Below, piece by piece: positions 45,409 to 57,855 of a stretch of 64,000 nt of DNA; positions within the stretch are counted from its first letter, which is position 1, and each line of letters opens with the position of its first letter. This DNA is from Diploptera punctata (lineage: Eukaryota; Arthropoda; Insecta; Blattodea; Blaberidae). The notes beneath the pieces are model-generated. The model did not search any database and was not told where the DNA came from. It was given only the letters and a program-made list of their open reading frames with translations. Both the position numbers and the translations under genes were made by a program. The stretch covers positions 1-64,000 of the forward strand of contig JASPKZ010010206.1 in NCBI GenBank assembly GCA_030220185.1, in the 5' to 3' direction.

Positions 45409-46629
45409 ATACCAGGATAAAGAAATGGAAGAACAATCTGGTTTTAGAAGTGGTAGGTCATGCACAGATAATATATTTTGCATAACACAAATGATAGAAA
45501 AAAAAGAGCAACTAACAGAGATTTACATTTGCTTTTGGTCGATTTAACCAAAGCATATGATAGTGTTCCCCAGAAAATGTTATGGGAAACTTTAGACGAT
45601 TCCAACATTACCAAAAAAATTAGTAGAAGCTATAAAAGCATTATACAAAGGATCTATTTCGAAAATAAAAGTTGGAAATCATATAACAAAGCGATTTACT
45701 ATTACGAAAGGTTTAAGGCAAGGTTGCAGTTTATCTCCAACTCTATTTAAAATTTATCTCGGAAGAGTACTAAGAGACTGGAGGAAAAAATGTCAAAAAA
45801 AATGGGCATACCTATCCAAAATACACATGTATATTCATTAAATTTTGCAGATGACCAGGTATTAATAGCACAGGACCACGATGACATAGAATATATGGCT
45901 AAAAAACTAAAAGAAGAATATGAAAAATTGGGACTTTATATAAACATTGAGAAAACTAAATATCTGTGTATAGGAGAAGAAATGGAAAATATAAATTTCA
46001 ACAATGGAGAAGAACTAAAACCTAGTATTGAATGCACTTATTTAGGAACAAAATTAGACCATTCAGGCGATAACAGAGTGGAAATTAAAAATATAATCGC
46101 ACAAACAAAACAAGCAATAAATGCTTTAAACTCTGTTTGGTGGAGCAAAAATATTACAAAAAATAGAAAATTACAAATATATCAAACCATAATTCAGAGC
46201 ATTTTAACATATGGTGCTGAAGTCTGGCAAATTCCTACCAGGGAAATGAAAAGAATTTTAAGTACAGAAATGGATGTTTTAAGAAGATCAGCTGGAAAAT
46301 CTAGAATGGATAGAATACGAAATAAAGAAATAAGGGAAATTATGGGTGTACAAGAGGAGCCGGACATCATAGACATCATAGAAAAGAAAAGATTGCAGTG
46401 GTATGGTCATGTCAAACGAATGCCAGAGCAAAGATTGCCAAAAATTGTTATGGAATGGATCCCAATGGAACGGAGGAAGAGAGGAAGACCGAAGAAAACT
46501 TGGATAGAAGGGGTACAAGCAGCTATGAATATCAGAGGAATGGAGGAAGATCAATGGATGGATAGAGAGGAATGGCGTTAGGTTTCCGGAAGACGGCGGC
46601 AGCAGCCATGATACTGGATGATGATGATG
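45409..46629 (+). mobile_element. LINE (FADDQ family), 5'-truncated, 15-bp target duplication
   Basis: Flanked by ATGAAGTTACTTGTA at 45394-45408 and 46630-46644. Starts inside the RT (EEQSGFRSGRSCTDNIF) and ends with a GAT repeat tail. Open frame 45790-46581 covers the FADDQVLIAQ catalytic box, KYLC, TYLGTKLDHSG, ILTYGAEVW, RRSAGKSRMDRIRNKEI, WYGHVKRMPEQRLP and GRPKKTWIEG. A frameshift lies between 45530 and 45790. Related to 25301-25750. Confidence 0.93.
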
Positions 46630-46644
46630 ATGAAGTTACTTGTA

Positions 46645-47261
46645 TAAAAAATACAATTGGCGTGCGTATTTATGTGATTATGTATGTATAAGCGGTAGTG
46701 TAAAAGAAAATTATTTTTGCTATTATATAGCACTATTAGAAACCAACAGAGTGAAAATGCGCATGACAACGCTGTAATATATGCGCCAGCTGAGAACAGA
46801 CACGTCAAGCATAAAGTAAGATTTCGGGCATTATAAGAGATTTGTTTAGTTTAAAAATAAAACTCATATCAGCAATATAATTTGTAAACAGTTGTTTTGA
46901 AAGAATTATAACAGCATTTTACACATTTAAATAAATATTTTAATAATTTGTATGCTGTACTTTTTCGTTAATTTTTTTGTCTTTAAAGTTGAGACGTGCG
47001 AAAGTTAATTTTAGCGTTCTGGAACGGACACTGCAAATTCCATATCGGTATTTTCATTTATTTCAATGGTTCAATCTAATAACAGCATCAGAAATATTAA
47101 ATATAGCATCAGATAAATTGTAATCAGTTAATATGGATGTAATAAAATGGCATATTAGGCATATTTAACAAGAGAAGGCACTTTGTTATTAAGAAGTTAA
47201 TATTTTCTTTATTTTGTGAAATTTAAAATGTTACGTGGTAAACAAGTTAAATAAATTACAC
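46645..47261. other. AT-rich spacer, no gene
   Basis: Nothing recognisable. Confidence 0.4.
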
Positions 47262-47416
47262 TATTTATTTAATCTGGATTTAGAAGAAACATGTCTACAG
47301 CAGATCAGATTTTTAGTATAAGACAGATTTTAGAAAATAAATGGGAATCTAATGGTACTGTACATCAACTATACTTAGACTTCAAAAAACCATATGATTC
47401 AATTAAGAGGGAGAAG

Positions 47417-50400
47417 CCCTCCATGGTATCTTTACCTTGTCGTGGTGGAGTGGCTTGTGTGCTTAAATGATCCTGAGAGCTATGCCGGCGGTAGCATTGC
47501 TGCCGATAGGGTTACCCATGCCGGACTGGTCGAAGGTGATAAGCCAGACGAAATAAGTACCTTAGTCGAAAGAGTGACGATCTTTCACCGTAAAAATACA
47601 ACCGTCAAGAAATGCGGACATGGGTTCTACTGGGGTAAAATTTTCCGGAGGTCAAATAGTCCCCCATTCGGTTCTCCGGGCGGGGACTACTTCAGGGAAC
47701 CCATGCCAAAGGCTCAAACACAGGGACATGTTCCTAGGAACATGGAATGTTAGGACTTTATACAATAGCGGGGCACTAGAGATATTAACGCGGGAATTGG
47801 ATAAATCGCCCTTGGATATAGTTGCTTTACAGGAAGTTAGGTGGCCAGGAGAAGGTAGTCAGGAATCAGGAAGCTTTGCATTATACTATGGGGGTGCAGA
47901 AAGACCTGCATTTGGAACGGGTTTTTTAGTCAGAAGGAGGATCCTATCCGCTATCCGAGATATTAAGTTTGTTAGTGATAGGATATCATACATAATTCTA
48001 AAGGGTAAACGACATGATTTTATAATTGTAAATGTACATGCCCCCACAGAAGATAAAGATGACAACATCAAGGATGAGTTCTATGAAGAATTAGAATGCT
48101 TATTTGATAGCCTTTCACGATATCATATGAAAATTGTCTTAGGAGATTTTAATGCAAAAGTGGGGCGGGAAGACATATTCAAACCAACAATAGGCAAATT
48201 CAGTCTTCATGAAGATAGTAACGACAACGGGGTTAGATTAGTCACATTTGCCACATCAAAGAATCTCATTGTTAAGAGCACAACATTTCAGCATAAGGAT
48301 ATTCATAAATACACCTGGACGTCCCCAGATGGAGAAACTCGGAACCAGATAGATCATGTATTAGTGGATAAACGCTGGCACAGTAGCATCATTGATGTTA
48401 GATCAGTTAGAGGGACAGGCTGCAATTCAGATCATCATCTGGTCAGGGTGAAAATCAGACAACGGCTATCGCTTATGAGAGGAACAAACGCTAAAGATGA
48501 TTCTGTAAAATATGAATTAAAAAACTTGAAAAATGATGAAATGCAGCAAGAATACCAAATCAAAATTGCTAATAGATTTGAAGTACTGGAATCTTCAGAT
48601 GACAATGTGGCAAACGAAGAAGAAACTGATATAAATAAAGAATGGGAGACTATAAGAGATACTATTAAATTGTCAGCATCAGAAAGCATTGGTTGTTTAA
48701 AAAAGAGGCAAAACTAGAAATGGTTTGATGAGGAATGTGCCGACATTGTAAAGAAAAGAAAGCTAGCAAAAATGAAATGGTTACACGAGCCAAATGAGGT
48801 AAATTTAGAGCAATTGGGTAGTGTTAGACGGGAAACCACCAAGTTACTAAAGAGTTAAAGAGGGAATATTTGAGAGAGAAGATTAATGATCTTGAAATGA
48901 ATGCAAAAAATAGGAACATTAGAGAATTATATCAGGGAATTAGTATAGAGAAGAAAGGGTTTCAGGCTAGAACAAACATAATTCGGAATGCAAATGGGGA
49001 TATGATTGCAGATTCCAAGAGTATATTAAATAGATGGAAAAGTTATTTTAATCAGCTATTAAATGTACATACAGAACAGGACACTGAGGAGGATAAGTTA
49101 CAGACAGCAGAAATGCTAGTCGCAGAGCCAAGTGCATTAGAGGTTGAAATGGCAATTGAAAAATTGAAGATATATAAAGCATCAGGTTCAGATGAGATCC
49201 CAGCAGAACTGATAAAATCAGGGGGAGAAAAATTGATCGACAAGATACGCTGTTTGCTTAGTATGATTTGGGAATAAGAAGCTCTTCCAGATGAATGGAA
49301 GGAATCAATTATCGTACCAATTTATAAGAAAGGAGATAAAACTGATTGCAACAACTATAGGGGCATCTCATTACTTTCAACTTCGTACAAAATTCTAACA
49401 AACATATTAGTAAGCAGACTTACTCCCTATATTGATGACATTCTAGGAGTTCATCAATGTGCATTTAGAAGAAACAGGTCTACAACAGATCAGATTTTTA
49501 GTATAAGACAGATTTTAGAAAAGAAATGGGAATATAATGGTACTGTACATCAACTATATGTAGACTTCAAAAAAGCATATGATTCAATTAAGAGGGAGAA
49601 GTTATATAGTATCCTGCTGGAGTTCGGAATTCCTAAAAAGTTAGTTAGACTTATACGAATGTGTCTAAATGGCTCAACGAGTAGGGTGCGTGTAGGCAAA
49701 CAGTTTTCAGACACTTTTGAAATCCAGAATGGGTTGAAGCAAGGAGATGCACTATCTCCTCTACTATTTAATTTTGTACTAGAGCATGCCATTAAATCTT
49801 TAGAGAATGAGGAAGGCTTACAACTAACTCAATGGTATTAATAAGCTGTTAGTTTATGCTGATGATGTAGTACTACTGGCCGATAGCGAGGAGATACTAA
49901 AGGCCAACACGCACACACTATTGAGTAACACTAAGAAATTAGGACTGGAAGTAAATATCAGTAAAACTAAATATATGGCCACACGTAGAAATACATTATA
50001 TAATGGAAATGGACAGCTAATAACAAATGAGGAAATTTTGAGGAATTGGCTGAATTCAAATACCTAGGAACAATAATCACAAATAGGAATGAGACGCACA
50101 AAAAAATTAAACATAGGCTCAATTCTGGAAATGCATGCTATTATGGCATTGCAGAGACTTTTGATGTCCCAACTCCTTTCAAAAAAACGTTAAGCTGAAA
50201 ATATATAAAACTATTATTCTACCAGTTATATTATATGGGTGCGAAACATGGACTCTTACTTTAAGGGAGGAAAGGAGATTACGAGTATTTGAGAATAAAG
50301 TTCTTAGGAAAATTTTTGGACCAAAGAGAGATGAACAGACAGGTGAATGGAGAAGACTACATAACAATGAACTACATGGTCTTTATAGGAAGCCAGATAT

Positions 50401-50684
50401 AATAAGAACAGTTAAGTCCCGTAGACTGCGATGGGCAGGACATGTTGCGCGTATGGGGAATGAAAGACGTGCATGGAAACTTCTTGTAGGAAAGCCAGAA
50501 GGAAAACGCCCAGTTGGTAGACCAAGAATGAGGTGGGAGAACAACATTAACTATGATTTGAGGGAAGTAGATTATACAGGGAATGATTGGAAAGCATTAG
50601 CTCAGGATAGGGATATATGGAGAGCTTATGTCCGTGCGGCCATGAACCTACGGGTTCGATAGTGCCAGTGAGTAAGTAAGTAAT
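47417..50684 (+). mobile_element. RTE-type LINE C2, near full length, nested in C3
   Basis: Starts CCTTGTCGTGG at 47435, the same 5' end as C1, preceded by 18 bases (47417-47434) that belong to neither copy. The GTAA tail ends at about 50684. C3 sequence abuts on both sides with no target duplication and no loss. About 3.25 kb. Confidence 0.93.
47620..50662 (+). pseudogene. endonuclease-reverse transcriptase of LINE C2, broken
   Basis: The best-preserved copy. Frame 47620-48717 holds the whole endonuclease: GTWNVRTLYN (about 47730), ALQEVRW, VNVHAPTE, LGDFNAKVG, YTWTSPDGETRNQIDHVLV (about 48310-48365) and SDHHLVRV. It ends at a single nonsense change (TAG at 48715, AAG in C1). The RT follows after a frameshift near 48855 and a second nonsense change (TAA near 49275). 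NYRGISLLS (about 49345), DFKKAYDSIKRE (about 49563), GLKQGDALSPLLF (about 49733) and VYADDVVLLA (about 49850) are present. The C-terminal domain (50180-50660) has more frameshifts. If intact, it would nick DNA and reverse-transcribe LINE RNA. Few breaks suggest a fairly recent insertion. Confidence 0.93.
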
Positions 50685-51772
50685 TTATATAGTATCCTGC
50701 TGGAGTTCGGAATTCCTAAAAAGTTAGTTAGACTTATACGAATGTGTCTAAATGGCTCAAAGAGTAGGGGGGTGTGTAGGCAAACAGTTTTCGGACACTT
50801 TTGAAATCCAGAATGGGTTGAAGCAAGGAGATTCACTATCTCCTCTACTATTTAATTTTGTACTAGAGCATGGCATTAAATCTTTAGAGAATGAGGAAGG
50901 CTTACAACTCAATGGTATTAATAAGCTGTTAGTTTATGCTGATGATGTAGTATTATTGGCCGATAGCGAGGAGATACTAAAGGACAACACGCACACACTA
51001 TTGAGTAACACTAAGAAATTAGGACTGGATATAATTATCAATAAAACTAAATACGGTCACACATAGAAATACATTATACAATGGAAATGGACAGCTAATG
51101 ACAAATGAGGGAAATTTTGATGAAGTGACTGAATTCAAATACCTAGGAACAATAATCACACATAGGAATGAGATGCACAAAGAAATTAAACATAGACTCA
51201 ATTCTGGAAATGCATGCTATTATGCATTGCAGAGACTTTTGATGTCCCAACTCCTTTCAAAAAACGTTAAACTGAAAATATATAAAACTATTATTCTACC
51301 AGTTATATTATATGGGTGCGAAACATGGACTCCTACTGTAAGGGAGGAAAGAGATTACAAGTACTTAAGAATAAAGTACTTAGGAAAATTTTTGGACCAA
51401 AGAGAGATGAACAGACGGTGAATGGAGAAGACTACATAACAATTAACTATATGGTCTTTATAGGAAGCCAGATATAATAAGAATATTTAAGTCTCGTAGA
51501 CTGCAATGGGCAGGACATGTTGCACGTATGGGGAATGAGAGACTTGCTAAGAAGCTTTTTGTAGGGAAGCCAGAGGGAAAACGCCCAGTTGGTAGACCAA
51601 GAATGAGGTGGGAGAATAACATTAACTATGATTTGAGGGAAGTAGATTATACAGGGAATGATTGGAAAGCATTGGCTCAGGATAGGGATATATGGAGGCT
51701 TATGTCCGCGCGGTCATGAACCTATGGGTTCGATAGTGCCAGTGAGTAAGTAAGTAAGTATTTATTTAATCT

Positions 51773-52827
51773 TTTTACAGCATATCAAATTGTACATTTT
51801 CTTACATGATAAAATATGTGTAGTATTCCATTTATCTCCGTATTATCGCTTTTTATCTATTATAATTTCATATTATTTTGTAATAGGCCTATTTGTATAT
51901 TTGCAGCTCGACAATATTAAATTCTTAATACAATTCAGATATGTCAGTCGGTCACAGAATGTAGTTAGTCAGTCACACATCACATATTAGGTTATAACTC
52001 CGGTCATAATTGTGATTTTTGTTTCGTTTTTTATTGAGAGTATTAACTTGAAATGTGCCCTCCAAACAATATTTTGGAAAATTGAATTAGGAATCACACT
52101 TCAGATAATGATGCAGATGAACATGTTAAGCTGCATGATGAGTTGACATTTATGTCAGTCAATCACACATACTTTAATAGATAATAAATAACATTGTTTT
52201 TCTTCAGAAGTTGTATATGTATGTACAGTCTTAATCATACACTTTTCCTCTATCATATCACGTAAATAACACCCCTAATTTCAATCAATTAATATTTATG
52301 CAACCATTTTGCTGCAAAAATCTATTGTGAATGTCAGTCAGTCACATATGGAATTGGTCTATAATAACACACAACAACAAAGAATACTCGTAGACTCGAA
52401 ATGTATTAATACCCATGTTTTCGGACTCGCAGAAGACGAAAATTATATTAGTTTTTTCCAATCACCTGACCGGAGTCAGATATTTCGACGACAACCTTAG
52501 CAGAAGTGATCGTTTACGTGAGAGTCGCAGGCGCTATTGTCTCTCAAACTGGTCATCCTTCTTTTTCTTTTGCGCGGTTTTATTGCTCTTAGGGATTGTT
52601 AAATCCTCAGGAATACACAGGTATACAAAATTTCCTGATTGCCACTGTCAAATACGTGAAGTAATGGCTTGTAGTACCTCGTTCTGTGCAGTTCGTCTTA
52701 CATTACATCATTGTGATTGTGAAGTGTTGATATATGCATTATTGTGTATCATTATAAAGAAATTGAATTAAAACACCTACTATAATATATTTTAATACGT
52801 CAGATTTAGTGTTTTTTATAATTTGCA
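51773..52827. other. spacer with repeated GTCAGTCAGTCAC-like motifs
   Basis: Motif variants at about 51942, 51967, 52153 and 52333, spaced roughly 25-190 bp, resembling those in the 43.5-44.8 kb tandem repeat. Otherwise AT-rich. A GC-richer stretch at 52490-52560 lies upstream of the ORF relic at 52828 and might have been its promoter. Confidence 0.5.
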
Positions 52828-53384
52828 ATGTCTCGCCGCTGTAAGAATTCTCCTAATTTATTGTTACGTATGTGGAAAGTATTGTACAAAATCTCAGCGC
52901 AGAACTAGTTATAAAGGTGTACAATTATATTTCGGGAACTATAGTAAATTTGGAGATACTGATAAATTTTGGGCCCCCAATTTTTGCTGTACAAACTGCC
53001 AAAGGATTTAATAAGGGTGGTAAAAAAGTTTGCATTCGTGCATGCCATTTGCCATTCCAATGTTGTGGAGGGAACCTACGGACCACATCACTGATTTGTT
53101 TTTGTATGGTCAATATATCTGGTTTCGCTTAAAACAATAAGCATTCTCTTCAGTATCCAAATTTGCAGTCAGCCATGCGACCTGTTAAACATAGTGATTC
53201 TTCACCGAACTTGGATGACGTCAGTGATGAACATGGCGAAAGATTCCACGAAGAGATTTTAGAAATGGAAAGGCGTTATAAAGGGAAATCAGTGACCAAG
53301 ATGCTTGCTGATTACTGCTGGCAACTTATCACAGACGTTTCGGAGCCATCTTACCGGTGTAAGTCATCCAGGAAGACGTTTTGA
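52828..53384 (+). pseudogene. cysteine-motif repetitive ORF (arthropod multi-copy family), broken
   Basis: Starts MSRRCKNSPNLL, shifts frame near 52860 into CYVCGKYC, FWAPNFCCTNCQR and, after another shift, a CFCMVNISG segment (normally with two more cysteines). Open frame 53163-53384 then has SAMRPVKHSDSSP fused directly to DVSDEHGERFHEEILEMERRY and KMLADYCW. I recognise this as a protein seen in many near-identical copies in arthropod genome annotations, of unknown function, with paired CxxC zinc-finger-like motifs. The central few hundred residues expected between HSD and DVSDEHGE are missing, so this copy is dead. It sits inside the pogo/Tigger-like insertion, which raises the possibility of a transposon-borne gene. 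Confidence 0.6.
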
Positions 53385-53849
53385 AAGGTGAGATTTTTGC
53401 TACAATTTAAGCATGTGTTGTAACGTAACTACTTATTTATCCTTCTTAGAAAAAAAATAACTTTTTGGATCTTATATGATTTGGTTTTACATAGATCAAC
53501 TGCTTCTAGCAATATTATTGCAAAACAATTGAAACTAAGTGCAGATAACCAATAATATGCGAAATATAACGAAAAAAGTTCAACACGTCCTCGCAAAAAA
53601 CTGTTAGGCGATAGAGAAAATCGGACTTCAAATTCAAAATCAGCGCATGCCACCTAACTAAAATCGCTTATTTTCATTTCTGCGAGCGACAAAAAGTTCA
53701 AATTTGTTGTTGTGTGTAATCATTCTAATATATCAAATGGATCCGCGAATAAATACATTTTTAGCCGCGAATACAGAAACTGTATCGCAAATTTTTAACC
53801 CGCGAATAATGAAAATTCGAATAAGGGAACCGCGAATAAGCTTTTACTG

Positions 53850-56545
53850 TAGTACATGGCATGGTTTTGTATTCGTAAATGCACATGGTCTCAAAGAAGA
53901 TAAGAATAACAAGATCAAGGATGAGTTCTATGAAGAATTAGGTTATGTATTTGATAGTTGTTTACGATATCATACGAAAATTGTTTTACGAGATTTCAAC
54001 GTAAAAGTGGGACGGAATATACATTAAGGTCAACAATAGGCAAATTCAGTCTTGATGAAGATACTAACGACAATAGGGTTAAATTAGTCTCCTTTATCCA
54101 TATAAAAAATATTTTGCAACATTCTAGCACAAAGATATTCATAAATATACCTGGATGCCTCCAGATGGTGAAACGCGAAACCAGATAGATCTGGCACAGT
54201 AGTACGATGTTAGATTAGTTAGAGAGGCAGACTGCAAATCTTCGCTTATGAGAGGAACAATCGCTAAAGATAATTATGAAAATCTTTAGTTCAAGAAACT
54301 TGAGAAATGTTGCCTGAGGCAAGAATAGCAGATCAAAATTGGTAATAGATTTGAAATACTGGAATATTCAGATGAAAATGTGGCAGTCGAAAAATAAACT
54401 GATATTAATAGAGAACGGGAAATTATAAGAGATATACCCTACTATTAAAGGCTGTTTAAATAAATAAATAAATAATATGGTTGATGAAGAATGTGCTAAT
54501 ATTGGTAAAGAAAAGGAAGCTAGCAAAAAATAATTGATTAATGAGGCAAATTAAGTAAATTTAGAATAGTTGGTGACATCAGAAAATAAACCATTTCATT
54601 TAAAAGAAAAATAGGGATTAATTGAGAGAGGATATAAATGATCTCGAAATTAATGGAAACAACAGGAACACCAGGAAAATATATCAGGGAATCAAGATTG
54701 AAAGGAAAGTGTTTCAGGCTAGTGTATTCAGGAATGAAACTGGGGATATGATTGCAGACTCTAAGAATACATTAGATCAATGGAAGAAGAAAAAAAAACT
54801 TTAATTAGTTCTTAAAGGTATGCTTAGAATAGAACATTGAGAGGATGAGCTACAGGCAGTAAAAATATAAATCGCAGAGCCGAGAGCACTAGAGGCTGAA
54901 ATGGTGATAGAAAATTAAAGAAAGATGTATAAAGCATCAGATTTAGATGGGGTCCAAGCAGAAGTGATAAAAACAGGGGAGAAAAGCTGATTGTCAAGAT
55001 ACATTGGTTGCTTAGTATAATATGTGAAAAAGAGGCTATTCCAAATGAATAGAAAGAATAGGTTATCGTATCATTCCATAAGAAAAGAAATAAAGTTGAT
55101 TGAAACAACTACAGGGACATGTCATTACTTTGAACTCAATTATTTAAAAAAAGTGTATTAATATTCAGACTTACTCCTTATTTTGACGACGTATTAGGAG
55201 ATAATCAATGTGGATTTAGAAGAAATAGGTTTATAATAGATCAGATTTTTAGTATGTGACAGATTTTAGAAAAGCAAATGGGAATATAATGGGACATCAA
55301 CTATATATAGAAGGCAAACGATTCAATTAGGAGAAGCTGTAGGGGCTACAGTATAGCGTGCTACTGGAATTTGGGATTCCTAAAACGTTAGTTAGACTTG
55401 TTTCAATGACACAAACAGTACGGTGCGGATATGAAAATAGTTTTAAGATAATTTTAAAATTTACAATGGGTTAAAGCAAAGAGTTGCATCATCTTTACTA
55501 CTACTCAATTTTGTGCTAGAACATTTTTTAGAGGGTAAAGAAAGCGTACGACTCAATGGTATTAATAAGCTTTTAGTATATGCTGATGATGTAGTAGGCC
55601 TATTATTAGGCGATAACGAGGAGACACTAAGGGCCAACACGCATATTATATTTAGTAACACTAAGAAACAGGGCTGGGAGTAAACATCAAAGAAAATAAG
55701 TATATGGTAACACATAGAAATTAATTATATTATGGAAATGGACAGTTAATGGCAAATGAGGAAAATTTAAAAAAAGTGACTGAGTTCAAAACCTAGGTAC
55801 ATTAATTACAAACAGGAATGAGGTGAAAAAATAAATTAAACATATGCTCAATTCTGGAAATACATGCTATTATGCATTACAAGGACTCATGTCATCCCAA
55901 CTTTTCTAAAAAAAAATTATCTGAAAATATATAAAACTGCTATTCTCCCAGTAATATTATATGGATGTGAAACATGGAGAAAAGATTACGAGTATTTGAA
56001 AATAAAGTTCTGAGGAAAATGTTTGGACCGAAAGGAAACGAGCAGACAGCTGAATGGAGAAGACTTCATAACTGTGAGCTGCATGATTTTAATGATAAGA
56101 TAGATTCAATAAGAACAGTTAAGTCCCTAGATTGCGATGGACAGGGCATGTGTCACGAATGTGGAATGAAAGATGGGACCAGATTTAATAAGAACAGTTA
56201 AGTCCCTAGACTGCGATGGACAGGGCATGTGTCACGAATGTAGAATAAAAGAGGGGACCAGATTTAATAAGAACAGTTAAGTCCCTAGACTTCGATGGAC
56301 AGGGCATGTGTCACGAATGTAGAATAAAAGAGGGGAATGGAAACAGAGGGAAGAAGCCCTATAGGTAGGCCAAGAATGAGGTGGAGGAATAACATTAACC
56401 ACGATTTAAGGGAGATCAATTATTAATTATTATTGTTAAAGGGATGATTGGAAAACAATTGCTCAGGATAGGAATTTGTGGAGAGTTTATGTCCGCTCGG
56501 CCATGAATCTACAGTTTCGATAATGCCAGTGAGTCAGTTAAATTA
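53850..56545 (+). pseudogene. old RTE LINE C4, 3' piece
   Basis: Continues the 42205-42748 piece. Recognisable in order, through dozens of stops and indels: NAHGLKEDKNNKIKDEFYEEL (in parts, about 53875), the DFNVKVG box (about 53995), KMYKASDLDGVQAEV-like linker (about 54920), YADDVV near 55578, C-terminal FENKVLRKMFGPK (about 55998), a PR.RWRNNIN box near 56375 and the family's end GCCAGTGAGT (about 56524). Much more diverged than C1-C3, so clearly older. Confidence 0.9.
56099..56335 (+). repeat. 79-bp tandem triplication inside LINE C4
   Basis: Units at about 56099-56177, 56178-56256 and 56257-56335. The last two are nearly identical (ACCAGATTTAATAAGAACAG ...), the first more LINE-like. 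The unit covers the region coding for IRTVKS.RLRW.GHV. Confidence 0.9.
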
Positions 56546-57018
56546 TGAATATTATTTGTAACTGCGGATGACGTGCAATCACTAATACGTAATTTGGAAT
56601 TAATTGAAAACCAACATTTGCGCATCTGAGACTTATTTGAATCCTCATATGTGATAGGGGAGTATATGTATTTCCTCATTAATACTTTTAACTGCTACTG
56701 TACTAAATCTCTACTTTACATTAACATTAGGCCTATGTATTCATAAAATTAGGCTTAGTGTATGCAAATCTATTTATTTCGAAAAAAAATGAAATTACTA
56801 CATTCCTAGCAGTTTGTATATTCTAATGTAGTCTATTTCAAATTATTGGGTATGTATCTTGTAGGAATATGTCAAGACAAAATAAATTTATAGATCTAGA
56901 GACAGGAATACATAAAATTGTATGAAATTTCAATAAATTTAAAGTTGCGTCCGATATTTTTGTATAGTTATCTATGTTTAATTGACGATATATTACTAGT
57001 TACTACTACTCATGTATT
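56546..57018. other. AT-rich spacer, no gene
   Basis: Nothing recognisable. Confidence 0.4.
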
Positions 57019-57243
57019 ATTATTATTAGAGCTAGGAATTTTAGGTGCTGCACCGTTTTTTTATGTTACTATAATGTTCAAATTAGCTAGTATTGCAAAG
57101 AAAACATTAAATAAATGTCCCTAACTGTGTTTCAGTTGCACCTTTTTTCAATGCTAGCCCCTTTTTGCACCTTTTCTTTAATGGAAGCACATTTTGCACC
57201 TCTTCAAACCTTTTTTGTCTCCTTTGGAACATTTTATTACCAA

Positions 57244-57286
<43 letters not shown>

Positions 57287-57559
57287 AGTAAAGTGATCCC
57301 ACAACAGGCCCGGGGGCCCTTGGGGTAGTAGGAGGTTAGGGCTCCCACTTTTTCTAGACAATCGGCACTTGATGTCAGCCGGGTGGTCAGCCATGCGTGA
57401 CGGCCGCCTTTACCCCCAGAACAAGCGTCTGGTACTCATTTCAGTTAGAGGCTGAGTCGACCCCAGGACCATAGTGCCGCCAGAGGGTTTGGGTCAGTTT
57501 AAAAATCCTGACCCCAACGGGACTTGAACCCTCGACGCTCCGGCTTGTAGCTCAGTGCC

Positions 57560-57562
<3 letters not shown>
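57287..57562 (-). repeat. SINE S4 inside the hAT element
   Basis: Matches 36792-37060, with a slightly longer head end (CTTGTAGCTCAGTGCCCC). TA repeats on both sides (57248-57280, 57565-57602) are probably the duplicated target. Confidence 0.88.
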
Positions 57563-57603
<41 letters not shown>

Positions 57604-57855
57604 CAATTATTTATTCAAATATGATTTCAAGGGTTGGTAACAATATGTGGTATCAGTCCACATCACATTACTTCCACATCAGTGCAATCCCGTTAGGCTA
57701 TTCCTCTTAAATTAGTTTGCGCCTCATTGCACCACAGTTATGCGAAAGCTATTGTTCAAGCAAGGAAGGTTGTTGAGTGCGTGAATAAATGTTTCAGTTC
57801 AAAATAATATTTGACTAGTGCGGTCTGCTATTTTCGTGAGTTACCGGTATACAGT

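Larger units (their letters stand above)
47276..51758 (+). mobile_element. RTE-type LINE C3, 5'-truncated, split by LINE C2
   Basis: Flanked by TATTTATTTAATCT at 47262-47275 and 51759-51772. The left piece 47276-47416 begins in the RT (GFRRN.STADQIFSIRQILE) and stops at ...GAGAAG. The right piece 50685-51758 resumes at TTATATAG, exactly where the family continues, and runs through GLKQGDSLSPLLF, the YADD box, the C-terminal domain and a GTAA tail. Right-piece breaks: frameshifts near 51050 and 51350-51470. Confidence 0.95.
42749..53849. mobile_element. 11.1-kb pogo/Tigger-like insertion carrying nested elements
   Basis: The ends read CAGTCAAAGC... on the left and ...GCTTTTACTG on the right (inverted: CAGTAAAAGC), the CAGT-type termini of the pogo/Tigger group. 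Both sides are flanked by TA (42747-42748, 53850-53851), the target duplication of that group. CCGCGAATA-type subterminal repeats occur near both ends. LINE C4 is interrupted exactly at these borders and resumes in step. Inside are a transposase-like C-terminal fragment (42903-43058, minus), a tandem duplication, three LINE insertions and a cysteine-motif ORF. Removing the LINE insertions leaves about 5.4 kb, larger than a usual 2-3 kb Tigger, so other DNA has been added or captured. No intact transposase. Confidence 0.8.
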
